A stretch of 64,000 bases of DNA, taken from Aquarana catesbeiana (Eukaryota > Chordata > Amphibia > Anura > Ranidae). The stretch's first letter is position 1. Each line of letters opens with the position of its first letter. The stretch covers positions 74,292,557 through 74,356,556 of the forward strand of contig NC_133329.1 of NCBI RefSeq assembly GCF_042186555.1. The letters are read 5' to 3'. The position numbers and the translations under genes were made by a program. The notes beneath the pieces are model-generated. The model did not search any database, was not told the origin of the DNA, and was given only the letters and a program-made list of their open reading frames with translations. Positions 21,496 through 30,940 of this stretch are shown here, piece by piece.

Positions 21496-21498
21496 AGT

Positions 21499-21962
21499 TG
21501 TTAGGGAAATAATTCACCGTCTCAGACCGTCCTCGGGCATCAAGGTAATATTTATTGCATATGCAAGAGAAATGAATAGCATTACATGTTCATGCTGTCA
21601 TCGTCATTTCTAAGGAAAATACTGTGGTACATGTCTTTTTTATAAGCCCTGGACACCCCCCTTTCCTGTCTTAAAACATGCCCAGTCTCATGTATTTTCA
21701 ACTTTATTCTGGACACAACAGGAAAGGTGGAAGTGTCTGTTACAGACTTTATCTTCATCTAACAATGGTTATAGGATACTGACTTGAAAACTCCCCAAGT
21801 CAACACAAAAATACAGGATATATGCAAAACTGTAGATCTGAGCATTTTATATTACTGAGTCTATATATTGCTGACTCCATATTATCTATAGTTTATTTCT
21901 AGGCCATGATAAACAAAATGGCGTCTTTCATAACTGACATTTAAAGTATAATTTCTCTAACA
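21499..21962 (-). repeat. Retroviral 5' LTR
   Basis: Minus strand begins TGTTAGAG and ends CCCTAACA. TATAAAA and AATAAA occur as in the 3' LTR. The flanking CCGTG at 21963-21967 completes the 5-bp target duplication. Confidence 0.9.
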
Positions 21963-23050
21963 CCGTGCTGACCGGTGGGTGTCGCTGTTACCACTGGTCA
22001 GTGTTGGAAAGGCAATGTGTCGAAGTGTACAGATGCTCCTCTGTCTCGGAGACAAGCTCGGTGGAGGTGGTCCTCCGAGTTTCATTCTGGGAAGGGGGTA
22101 TTTATGGGACAGACGCCATGTTCTAGGGTCTTTCTACAGCCACCTGCTGGCCCTCCTGGCCAACAGGTATGCGTTAAGGAGCTACCTCGTGGTCCTCCAA
22201 TTGGGAGGCCTGCGATGCTGTGGAGCAGGGGTGGGCCCAGAGGCTTGTCTGGGGCCTACCACCGCGGCCGAGGAATGGTCCTGAGCTGTCGGTCCTGTGT
22301 AACGAAGCTGGACGGCCGGGGAGATCCCAGGGGAGGACCAGTCTTGGAGAGATCACGCAGCGTGCTGGTCTATAGAGGGGCCTGGTGACTCGGACGAAGG
22401 ACGTATCCAAAAGAAGTAACTATACAACATAGTGTTGCCGGTTCGGCTTAAAGGTTCAGGCACTGTGACTGACTTTCATTGCAGAGAAAATCTGATACCT
22501 CCTGTGGCAGTGGATCGTACAGATTTAACCCCCAAACGAGTCTGTGGCAGAGACTTTTGATTCGTGCTGCGTACTGGCTGCTAGACCGGTGAGAGAGGCC
22601 TATCCAGACGAGCAAGGAGTGTGTCCCACAAGGGGAGCGCATTCCACCTAATTAACTGAATTCTACCGGGACATTTGTCGCTAAGATTCTATAAGAAGAT
22701 ATTTGAGTTTCTCCTGAAAGTTTCCTTTTCCGCCTCTTTCCTGCTACTTCCTAAAGTTTGTTTGTTCAATAAAGCATTGAAAACGTACTCCAGTGTAGGT
22801 GCGTGTGTCGTCCAGAAGTAAACTCAACGGAACCCCTAGACCCGGTGCCGGTGAAACCAAGGGAAGCAAGGTGAAGGTAACAGACCCGCTTAAACCAGCA
22901 GCTCCATCGTGAGTTAGTGCTACATGCGTTATTAAATAAAAGAGATTTACTACATATAAAAAGCATACAGTTTACATTTAATATTGAAAACATAGATACT
23001 CAGGGTGCGCCCAAGGGGTATCTGTAGATTATAGATTGATATGGATCTCT

Positions 23051-23082
23051 ACTAGTTTCGCTGTTTTATACCCCTTCCTCAG
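23051..23082 (-). ncRNA. Hammerhead-ribozyme-like core, left arm
   Basis: Minus strand: CTGAGGAAG, then GGGTATAAAACAGC, then GAAACTAGT. Both conserved boxes CUGANGA and GAAAC are present. Stem II is weak. The motif is the inverted counterpart of 26591-26618. Confidence 0.4.
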
Positions 23083-23339
23083 GAGAATTAATCTATAAAA
23101 CAAATAATACAGTAAAAGAAACATAATAAGTTGATAACAATAATAATGCGATGTCTAGAACATAAGTAGAAAAAGTAGCTTACCCAATGAATAGATTGTC
23201 ATGTGCAGAAACAAGCCGCCCAATAAGGTTCCCCCCGTGGCGGACGAGGGGGATTGTGCGTGATCTCTAAATGGAAGGCATAGTATTGGTGGAAATTCTA
23301 ATGTGTAGGTTGGTTGAAAGGTAGGAGGAAGATTAAGGC

Positions 23340-23650
23340 ACAAGAGGGGGAGGGGGGGGGGTGGGGGAAAGGACGGAAAGAGAGGAAGGGGGAGGGGGAC
23401 TAGGGGGGGGAGAAATTGGAAGGGGAAAGAAGAGAGGGAAAGAAAGAGGAGATGAGCAACCGGAATGAGAGGGGAAAAGAGGGGGGAGCGGGGGACAGGA
23501 AAGAAGGGTAAAGAGGATAAAGGGGAGGAAGAATGTGAGGGAAGAGGGATTGGGGGAGGAGTGATGTGGAAAGGGAGGAGAAGTAAACGGATGGAGGGGT
23601 GGGGAGAGAGGGGGGAGAAGGAGGAGGGGAGGGAAGAGGGGGAGGAAAGG
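23340..23650 (+). repeat. Polypurine (G/A) tract, about 310 bases
   Basis: Almost pure purine strand (GAGGGGAAAAGAGGGGGGAG and similar). The counterpart in the right arm (24661-24752) is a much shorter polypyrimidine run, so this copy expanded or the other contracted. Could form triplex or G-rich structures. The long minus-strand frame of Ser/Pro/Leu across it is accidental. Confidence 0.85.
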
Positions 23651-24175
23651 GGTGCCCGAAACCCTACATTGGTGGAAGTTTGGACCAGAGGTCGAATCAG
23701 AATATAACTCACCAAGGCAATTACATCAATGGGTAATTTGGGAGCCATAGCCAGGGAAGATGGAGGCTCCTGGTATTGTAGAGGCAGTATGACTGGTTGA
23801 AAACAGGGACGCCAGCTAATACAGCTGAATAAGGAATCATGGAGGGTACAGCAGTGTATAAGCCCAGCATTGCTAGTGACTGACCAGTGGGGGGGTATGT
23901 AAGTCTGTCAATAATAAAGGTATCAGTATAAGTAACATCTCATGTTGGTTAGTACATGTAAAGGGATAAAAGATAGCCGTACCCCTGGTGATTCTTGGTA
24001 GATAATCAGTCGCGTCCTCCCTGTCCCATACCCCACACATCATACTGCCAGTGGAGAGATCCGCAGTGCTCATACACGGACCCGAAGGCCCGTTAAATGA
24101 GCTCCCCAACCAGGGGATGTCAATGACGCCGCCGGCTGGGGGCGTCCAATGTCACCAGGTCAGTTTCCCCACACT

Positions 24176-24459
24176 GCGCAGATGCGCGATAGCCACGCTA
24201 CTGCGCCTGTGCGTTCGTACCGAGCCCGTGGGCGGGCAGCCCCGGGCTTGGAAAGAGCAAGAAGGGGGTGGACTCAGGAGAGGACACCCCTACCAGGGGA
24301 AACACAAGTCCACCGCTGTGGGAAAGACACAGGCATCTGGAGACCGCACAGAACATTCAAGGGATCGCTACATATAAAAAGGAAAAACAGGATACACCAA
24401 ATTACAACATTAGTACATAGTATAAATACAATTGGTTAAATTACTGGGAGTGTGGGGAA
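24176..24459. other. Centre of the Penelope pair, no gene
   Basis: Unpaired spacer between inverted arms. Its short frames have no domains. It may be the 5' part of one arm only. Confidence 0.5.
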
Positions 24460-24927
24460 ACTGACCCAGTGCGGGGAAACTGACCTGGTGACGTCGGACG
24501 CCGAAAGCGGCGTCATTGACGTCCCCTGATTGGGGAGCTCATTTAACGGGACTTCGGGTCCGTGTATGAGCACTGCGGATCTTTCCACTGGCGGTATGAT
24601 GTGTGGGGTATGGGACAGGGCGCGACTGATTGTCTACCAAGGATCACCATGGGTGATCACTTCCCAATCCCCCCCCCAGTCCCCCTCTCCCTTCCTCTCT
24701 TTCCGTTCTCCCCTCCTCCTCTTCCTTTTCCCCCCTCTTCCCACTCTTGTGCCTTAATCTCCCTCCTACCTTTCAACCAACCTACACGTAAGAATTTCCA
24801 CCAATACTATGCCTTCCATTTAGAGATCACGCACAATCCCCCTCGTCCGTCGTGGGGGGAACCTTATTGGGCGGATTGTTTCCGCACATGACCATCTATT
24901 CATTGGGTAAGCTACTTTTTCTACTTA

Positions 24928-26508
24928 CAGTGGGGCAAAAAAATATTTAGTCAGCCACCAATTGTGCAAGTTCTCCCACTTAAAAAGATGAGAGAGGCCT
25001 GTAATTGTCATCATAGGTATACCTCAACTATGAGAGACAAAATGTGAAAACAAATCCAGACAATCACATTGTCTGATTTTTGAAAGAATTTATTTGCAAA
25101 TTATGGTGGAAAATAAGTATTTGGTCACCTACAAACAAGTAAGATTTCTGGCTCTCGCAGACCTGCATCTTCTTCTTTAAGAGGCTCCTCTGTCCTCCAC
25201 TCATTACCTGTATTAATGGCACCTGTTTGAACTTGTTATCAGTATAAAAGACACCTGTCCACAACCTCAAATAGTCACACTCCAAACTCGAAGCTGTCAA
25301 AGGACATCAGAAACAAAATTGTAGACCTGTACCAGGCTGGGAAGACTGAATCTGCAATAGGCAAGCAGGTTGGTGTGAAGAAATCAACTGTGGGAGTAAT
25401 AATTAGAAAATGGAAGACATACAAGACCACTGATAATCCCCCTCGATCTGGGGCTCCACGCAAGATCTCACCCCATGGGGTCAAAATGATCACAAAAACG
25501 GTGAGCAAAAATCCCAGACCCCACGGGGGGACCTAGTGAATGACCTGCAGAGAGCTGGGACCAACGTAACAAAGGCTACCATCAGTAACGCACTACGCCA
25601 CCAGGGACTCAGATCGTGCAGTGCCAGACATGTCCCCCTGCTTAAGCCAGTACATGTCCGGGCCCGTCTGAAGTTTGCTAGAGAGCATTTGGATGATCCA
25701 GAAGAGGATTGGGAGAATGTGAAATGGTCAGATGAAACCAAAGTAGAACTGTTTGGTAGAAACACAACTTTTCGTGTTTTGGAGGAGAGAGAATGCTGAG
25801 TTGCAACCAAAGAAGCATGTGAAGCATGGAGGTGGCAACATCATGCTTTGGGGCTGTTTCTCTGCAAAGGGAACAGGACGACTGATCCGTGTACATAAAA
25901 CAATGAATGGGGCCATGTATCCTGAGATTTGGAGTGCAAACCTCCTCCCATCAGCAAGGGCATTGAAGATGAAACGTGGCTGGGTCTTTCAGCATGACAA
26001 TGATCCCAAACACACCGCCCGGGCAATGAAGGAGTGGCTTAGTATTAAGCATTTCAAGGTCCTGGAGTGGCCTAACCAGTCTCCAGATCTCAACCCCATA
26101 GAAAACCTTTGGAGGGAATTGAAAGTCCGTGTTGCCCAGCGACAGCCCCAAAACATCACTGCTCTAGAGGAGATCTGCATGGAGGAATGGGCCAACATAC
26201 CAGCAACAGTGTGTGACAACCTTGTGAAGACTTACAGGAAACGTTTGACCTCTGTCATTGCCAACAAAGGATATATAACAAAGTATTGAGATAAACTTTT
26301 GATATTGACAAAATACTTATTTTCCACCATAATTTGCAAATAAATTCTTTCCAAATCAGAATTTATGTGATGTGATTGTCTGGATTTGTTTCCACTTTTT
26401 GTCTCTCATAGTTGAGGTATACCTATAATGACAATTACAGGCCTCTCTCATCTTTTTAAGTGAGAACTTGCACAATTGGTGGCTGACTAAATATTTTTTG
26501 CTCCACTG
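24928..26508 (+). mobile_element. Tc1-like transposon, complete ends, 1581 bp
   Basis: Ends CAGTGGGGCAAAAAAATATT and its inverted partner TTTTTTGCTCCACTG are flanked by TA (24926-24927, 26509-26510). The inverted repeats extend about 200 bases with internal repetition (GAGAGAGGCCTGTAATTG, GATTGTCTGGATTTG), of the long IR/DR type. One transposase gene lies between them. Confidence 0.95.
25282..26289 (+). pseudogene. Tc1-like transposase (DD34E), two frameshifts
   Basis: Cut-and-paste transposase of about 340 residues. The N-terminal paired-like helix-turn-helix can be read from about 25282 (SKDIRNKIVDLYQAGK, then VGVKKSTVGVIIRKWK). A shift in the G-run near 25527 moves to the frame at 25536, with KWSDETKVELFG holding the first Asp. 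A second shift near 25770 moves to the frame with KHGGGNIMLWGCFSAKG, QHDNDPKHTA (second Asp) and SPDLNPIENLW (Glu). All catalytic residues remain; only the two shifts disable it. The TIRs are intact, so it could still be mobilised in trans. Confidence 0.9.
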
Positions 26509-26590
26509 TATGTTCTAGACGCTGCATTATTATTGTTGTCAATTTATTATGTTTCTTTCACTGTATTATTTGTTTTATAGATTGCTTCTC

Positions 26591-26618
26591 CTGAGGAAGC
26601 GGTAAAAAACCGCAAAAC
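26591..26618 (+). ncRNA. Hammerhead-ribozyme-like core, right arm
   Basis: CTGAGGA is followed by a clean stem II, GCGG-TAAAAAA-CCGC, then AAAAC where GAAAC is expected. Among the motifs in this window this has the best stem II but one altered core base. Confidence 0.4.
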
Positions 26619-26849
26619 TAGTAAAGATCCATATCAATCTACAGATACCCATTGGGCGCACCCTGAGTATCTGTGTTTTCAATATTAAATGTAAACCTAA
26701 TGCTTTTTATATGTAGTAAATCTCTTTTTTTTAATAACGCATATTGTTATTTTATCAGTACCGAGTTAGTCCATTAATTCATTGGGCGGGAGCGCTACAG
26801 GGTTAGCTTCAGCAACTATCCCCTTGCCCCCACCCTCTCCTGTTTCTCT

Positions 26850-26865
26850 ATATTCCTGCTTAAGG
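26850..26865 (+). repeat. 16-bp direct repeat, right copy
   Basis: Same ATATTCCTGCTTAAGG as at 6977-6992. The two copies are now 19.9 kb apart because of the nested insertions. Confidence 0.7.
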
Positions 26866-27544
26866 GGGCAGCAATATTCCCTTTCTGGGACCCTTAAAAT
26901 TTTCCTTTTGGAGAGAACCCCTCCTACTCCTGTTGGGTTTACAAACTTTATTTAATGCACTCCATTGCAGATTTGGGGCCCCAACACCAGCTAATGCAGG
27001 TATTTACCACTAGCCAGGACACTCTCTCAGGTTGGGGTACAGGAGGTTTCCTTTGCCCCTTCAACCAGGTTGTTGGGTACTCCCGGTACCAACCGAGTGG
27101 TATGTCAGAGGGTGCGCTACCAATTAGTGGGTCACTAACACCAGGAATGGAGAAACCCAAAAATCAGGTGCTCCTTCAGGAGTGAGCGCTAATATGACAA
27201 TGGGCTCCTTTCACAAAAGCATTTTGCTTGCCGTATTTAGGTGTTCGGACACATTTTCCCTAAATATTGTGTTGCGATCCTGAAACAATTAATTTACTAT
27301 ACTGTTTTTACCGCAAAACGCTCAAACTGTCAGTTAATACCACATGAAAAGGGGTTAAAGTCAATTCACAGAAGGAAATAAATAATTAAATGCATGCAGT
27401 AATTAATTAGTACTCCAGGCATGCTATATTTAAGGAATGTAAAAATATAATGGGCAATTTTGAGTAGTCTATACCTTTTTGGATCAGTTCTCTCAACATT
27501 AATGCATAGAAACCTAAATATGGAAATCTTTGGGGTTGATTTAC
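26866..27544. other. Unassigned non-coding sequence
   Basis: No convincing frame, repeat end or RNA gene seen. It may be original host sequence to the right of the Penelope pair. Confidence 0.4.
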
Positions 27545-27548
27545 TTAA

Positions 27549-28214
27549 AGCGGAGTTCCACACAATTTCCCAAATTAAGCTTATTACCAAGCTGGCATAA
27601 TATACATAGTCAAATGACAAGATATTTTTTTTCCTAAGGGTCACCTTTTTATGCAGTATTAATGTGGCGTTTCCTGTGTCAGCCACCTGCGGGTATCGCC
27701 ATCATATCCGGCGGCGAAATTGTCTCCTGGGGCGGCGCACTGTCTCCTGGGAGCTATGAATCAATCTTCCCAGGAGTCAGTGTTGCTAGCCACCACTAAA
27801 TATCACGAGATCCCAAAACCAGAAGTGACGCAATGACGCCAGCTGGAATGAGATCTGTGTGGTTTTGTTTTTCTTCATTGCCATCACAACGGGGCGGTCA
27901 CTTCCTACGACGACGCCCGTTGTGATGGAAACATCGGAAGATTACGGTGCTGCGACGTGTGCATAATGCGCATGCGCGGGAACGGGCGGTGCATGCTGGT
28001 AGCTCAGCATCACCGTATCCCGGAAATGGCTGCTTGTGGGCTTCACATGCCCACAGGCAAGATGACAACTGCTAGTAGCACAGAATATAAGTTTTTACAT
28101 ATGAAAACGGACATCAGGGGGTAATTTTGAAAAAACAAGTGAGTGGGACATTAACATTATATAAACTTAGGAATTTTGGAAAAAAAAAAATTGATTGGAC
28201 GTTGGAACGCCGCT
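27549..28214. mobile_element. TTAA-target MITE (piggyBac or Kolobok type), 666 bp
   Basis: Ends AGCGGAGTTCCACAC and GGAACGCCGCT are inverted repeats flanked by TTAA (27545-27548 and 28215-28218). CG-rich interior with no frame. Related elements: 40768-41255, 54365-54777, 56202-56679. Confidence 0.75.
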
Positions 28215-28221
28215 TTAAAGT

Positions 28222-28466
28222 AGAACTAAAGGCAAAAACCCTCCCTTACTGTATCCAAAATGAAAAAAAAAGTGTGCAATTTGCAAGTTGCTCGAGCGCT
28301 GAGTAAATGAACTAAAACTTCACTTTTCAAAGAATAACCAATCGCATGCAAGGAAAATTTAAAAAAAGCATTTTTGCTTGCACATGATTGGATAATGGAA
28401 GTCAGCAGAGCTTCATTTACTCATTTACTAAGCTCTGGAGTAACTGCACTTGCAAAGTCCTGAGTC
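28222..28466. repeat. Partial copy of the TTTACTAA MITE next to 28471
   Basis: Shares CAATCGCATGCAAGGAAAAT, TTGCACATGATTGGATAATG and AGCTCTGGAGTAACTGCACT with the adjoining element. It looks like a tandem or inverted partner. Confidence 0.6.
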
Positions 28467-29694
28467 TATGGGGCTGATTTACTAAAGGCAAATAGACTGT
28501 GCACTTTGCAAAGTGCAGTTACTCCAGAGCTTAGTAAATTAGGTAAACCTTCAATTTGCAAAGAAAACCCAATCGCGTGCAAGGAAAATTAAGAAAAAAA
28601 ACAATTTTTGTTTGCACATGATTGGATGATGGAAGTCAGCAGAGCATCTTCTCATTTACTAAACTCTGGAATAGGGATGAGCCGAACACCCCCCGGTTCG
28701 GTTCGCACCAGAACCTGTGAACGGACCGAAAATTCGCACGAACGTTAGAACCCTGTTGACGTCTATGGGACTCGAACGTTCAAAATCAAAAGTGCTAATT
28801 CTAAAGGCTAATTTGCATGGTATTGTCCTAAAAAGGGTTTGGGGACCCGGGTCCTGCCCCAGGGGACAAATATCAATGCAAAAAAAGTTTTAAAAACGGT
28901 CGTTTTTTCGGGAGCAGTGATTTTAATGATGCTTAAAATAAAAAAATTAAAAAAGTGAAATATTCCTTTTAAATATCGTACCTGGGGGGTGTCTATAGTA
29001 TGCCTGTAAAGTGGCGCGTGTTTCCCGTGCTTAGAACAGTCCCTGCACAAAATGAAATTTTTAAAGGAATAGAAGTCATTTAAAACTGCTTGCGGCTTTA
29101 ATGTAATGTCGGGTCCTGGCAATATGGATGAAAATCAGTGAGACAAACGGCATGGGTACCCCCCAGTCCATTACCAGGCCCTTTGGGTCTTGTATGGATA
29201 TTAAGGGGAACTCCGCACCCAAATTAAAAAAAGGAAAGGTGTGGGGCCACCAGGAACTATATACTCTGAACAGCAGTATACAGGCGGTGCAAACAAGACA
29301 GGGACTGTAGGTTTGTTGTTAAGTAGAATCTGTTTGTAATTTTGAACTGGTACATTTTTAAAGTGTTTAGCTGCAGCCAAAAAATCTATTTTAAGCTTTT
29401 TGGAAAACATAGGGAAGGGTTATCACCCCTGTGACATTTGTTTTGCTGTCTGTGCACCTCTTCAGAAGATGAAACCTCACTTTTTATCCCAATGACAAAT
29501 GTTTTTTTAAAATTTGGGGTTTTTAGTGAAACAAGGATTGGTGATAAAGCATCAGTGGAAAGGAGAAACGGTTTTCCCATATTAACTCTTACAGGAGAGA
29601 ATTTCCCTTCCTAGGGGTAGATTTAATCTCACTTCCTGTTGTCTCCTTCCGTTTGCAAGCAGGAGTCATTTGTAAGTTGCATGTTTGAAAGTAG

Positions 29695-30735
29695 GGGCCT
29701 GCCCTATATACTCTGCAGAAATTTGGGCCTTAGGTGTTGGTGTTGCCACAACACTGTAAGCCCTTACAGGGCCCTGCTGTGAAATATTAGATCAAGAATT
29801 GTAATTACATGCCCCTGTTGAACAGGGGCAGAAAAATTGGGCCTATGGTGATGGTGATGGTGGTGCTGGTGCCACAACACTGTAAGTCCTCACAGTTACT
29901 CTTGGTGGGCGCTGGAATGGGCCCTGCTGTGAAATATTATATCAAGAATTGTAATTACATGCCCCTGTTGAACAGGGGCAGAAAAATTGGGCCTTTGGTG
30001 GTGGTGGTGCTGGTGCCACAACACTGTAATGCCCTGTACACACAGTCGGACATTGATCGGACATTCCGACAACAAAATCCTAGGATTTTTTTAGATGGAT
30101 GTTGGCTCAAACTTGTCTTGCATACACACGGTCACACAAAGTTGTCGGAAAATCCGATCATTCTAAAAGCGGTGACGTAAAACACGTATGTCAGGACTAT
30201 AAACGGGGTAGTAGCCAATAGCTTTCGTCTCTTAATTTATTCTGATCATGCGTGGCACTTTGTGCGTCGGATTTGTGTACACATGATCGGAATTTCCGAC
30301 AACGGATTTTGTTGTCGGAAAATTTTATAGCAAGCTCTCAAACTTTGTGTGTCGGAAAATCCGATGGAAAATGTGTGGTGGAGCCCACACACGGTCGGAA
30401 TTTCCGACAAAAAGGCCCTATCACACATTTTCCTTGGAAAATCCGACCGTGTGTACAGGGCATTAGTCCTCACAGTTACTCTTGGTGGGCGCAGAAGCGG
30501 GCCCTGCTGTGAAATATTAGATCAAGAATTCTAATTACATGTCCCTGTTGAACAGGGGCTCAAAAATTGGGCCTTAGGCACTGGTGCTGGTGCCACAACA
30601 CTGCAACCCCTCACAGACACTCTAGTTGGAGCGCAGGAATGAGCCCTGCTGCAAAGAATTGCATCAAAAATTGTAATTACACGCCCCTGTTAAACAGGGG
30701 CTGAAAAATTGGGCTTTAGACACTGGTGGCGGCGC
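29695..30735 (+). repeat. Tandem repeat of about 130-150 bp in hAT, about 5 copies
   Basis: Units contain GCCACAACACTGTAAGTCCT, GGGCCCTGCTGTGAAATATT, ATCAAGAATTGTAATTACAT and GCCCCTGTTGAACAGGGGC. The last is itself a small hairpin. A Harbinger-type MITE sits in one unit (30030-30462). Confidence 0.85.
30030..30462. mobile_element. Harbinger/PIF-type MITE, second copy
   Basis: Same ends and interior as 5246-5679; flanks are TAA (30027-30029) and TTA (30463-30465). A neighbouring tandem unit without the insert shows the empty site ACTGTAAGTCC. Confidence 0.85.
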
Positions 30736-30940
30736 CCAGAACCAAAAATGTTCTTACAAGCTATCAGCATGATCATTGAGGAGGAAGAGGATAATTACTC
30801 AGCATAACAGGATAGTCACTCAGCATCAGCATAGGCAGTCTTGAAGGGATCTGACATTTAAAAAAAAAATTATTTGGTTACATCAGCATCAGGTGCTTGG
30901 TAGCTGGTGGTGATCCAAGACTGATTCATTTTTATGAAGG

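Larger units (their letters stand above)
7293..21962 (-). mobile_element. Endogenous retrovirus provirus (gamma/epsilon-like), carrying a Ngaro insertion
   Basis: Two 464-bp LTRs (7293-7756 and 21499-21962) flank gag, protease, reverse transcriptase, RNase H, integrase and env in that order on the minus strand. Target duplication CCGTG is at 7288-7292 and 21963-21967. I count nine differences between the LTRs, roughly 2 percent, so the insertion is fairly recent on this scale. After removing the Ngaro element at 12504-19393 the provirus is about 7.8 kb. All genes carry frameshifts or stops, so this copy is defective. The pol order and transmembrane CX6CC motif suggest a class I (gamma/epsilon) relative; a phylogeny is needed to place it. 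Confidence 0.9.
7175..22924 (+). mobile_element. Solo LTR of a second LTR retroelement, split by a retrovirus
   Basis: The LTR starts TGTAGCGCTGG at 7175 and ends GTTAGTGCTACA at 22924, so TG..CA with a six-base inverted terminus TGTAGC/GCTACA. It is flanked by TGCG at 7171-7174 and 22925-22928. Without the endogenous retrovirus its length is about 1075 bp (7175-7292 plus 21968-22924). On the plus strand a TATA-like TCTATAAGAAG lies near 22690 and AATAAA at 22768-22773, as expected for a U3-R-U5 order. No internal retroelement sequence or second LTR is present, so the element recombined down to one LTR. Open frames at 21975-22640 are not conserved. Confidence 0.7.
22925..24175 (-). mobile_element. 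Penelope-type left arm, main part (pLTR-like)
   Basis: This is the reverse complement of the right arm (24460-24927 plus 26511-26765). Matching blocks include the CTGAGGAAG hammerhead-like site, AGATACTCAGGGTGCGCCCA, GGAAGGCATAGTATTGGTGG and the CG-rich TGAGCTCCCCAACCAGGGGA. No reverse transcriptase or GIY-YIG frame is present, so only terminal sequence is kept. The Penelope assignment rests on the hammerhead-like core, the long flanking duplication and the likeness to the ends of the coding elements at 43000-51600. Confidence 0.55.
24460..26849 (+). mobile_element. Penelope-type right arm, interrupted by Tc1
   Basis: Plus-strand copy of the left arm, running from CTGACCTGGTGACGTC through CCTTATTGGGCGGATTG to the hammerhead-like site and the end CTCCTGTTTCTCT. 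A Tc1 element at the TA at 24926 splits it. It ends against the second copy of the 16-bp direct repeat (26850-26865). Confidence 0.55.

Noticed and set aside
21975..22640. Possible coding region right of the retrovirus
   Set aside because: It lies inside the solo LTR; frames are short and overlap on both strands with no domain.
23155..23748. 197-codon minus-strand frame rich in Ser, Pro, Leu
   Set aside because: It is the polypyrimidine complement of a purine tract; the composition alone keeps it open.
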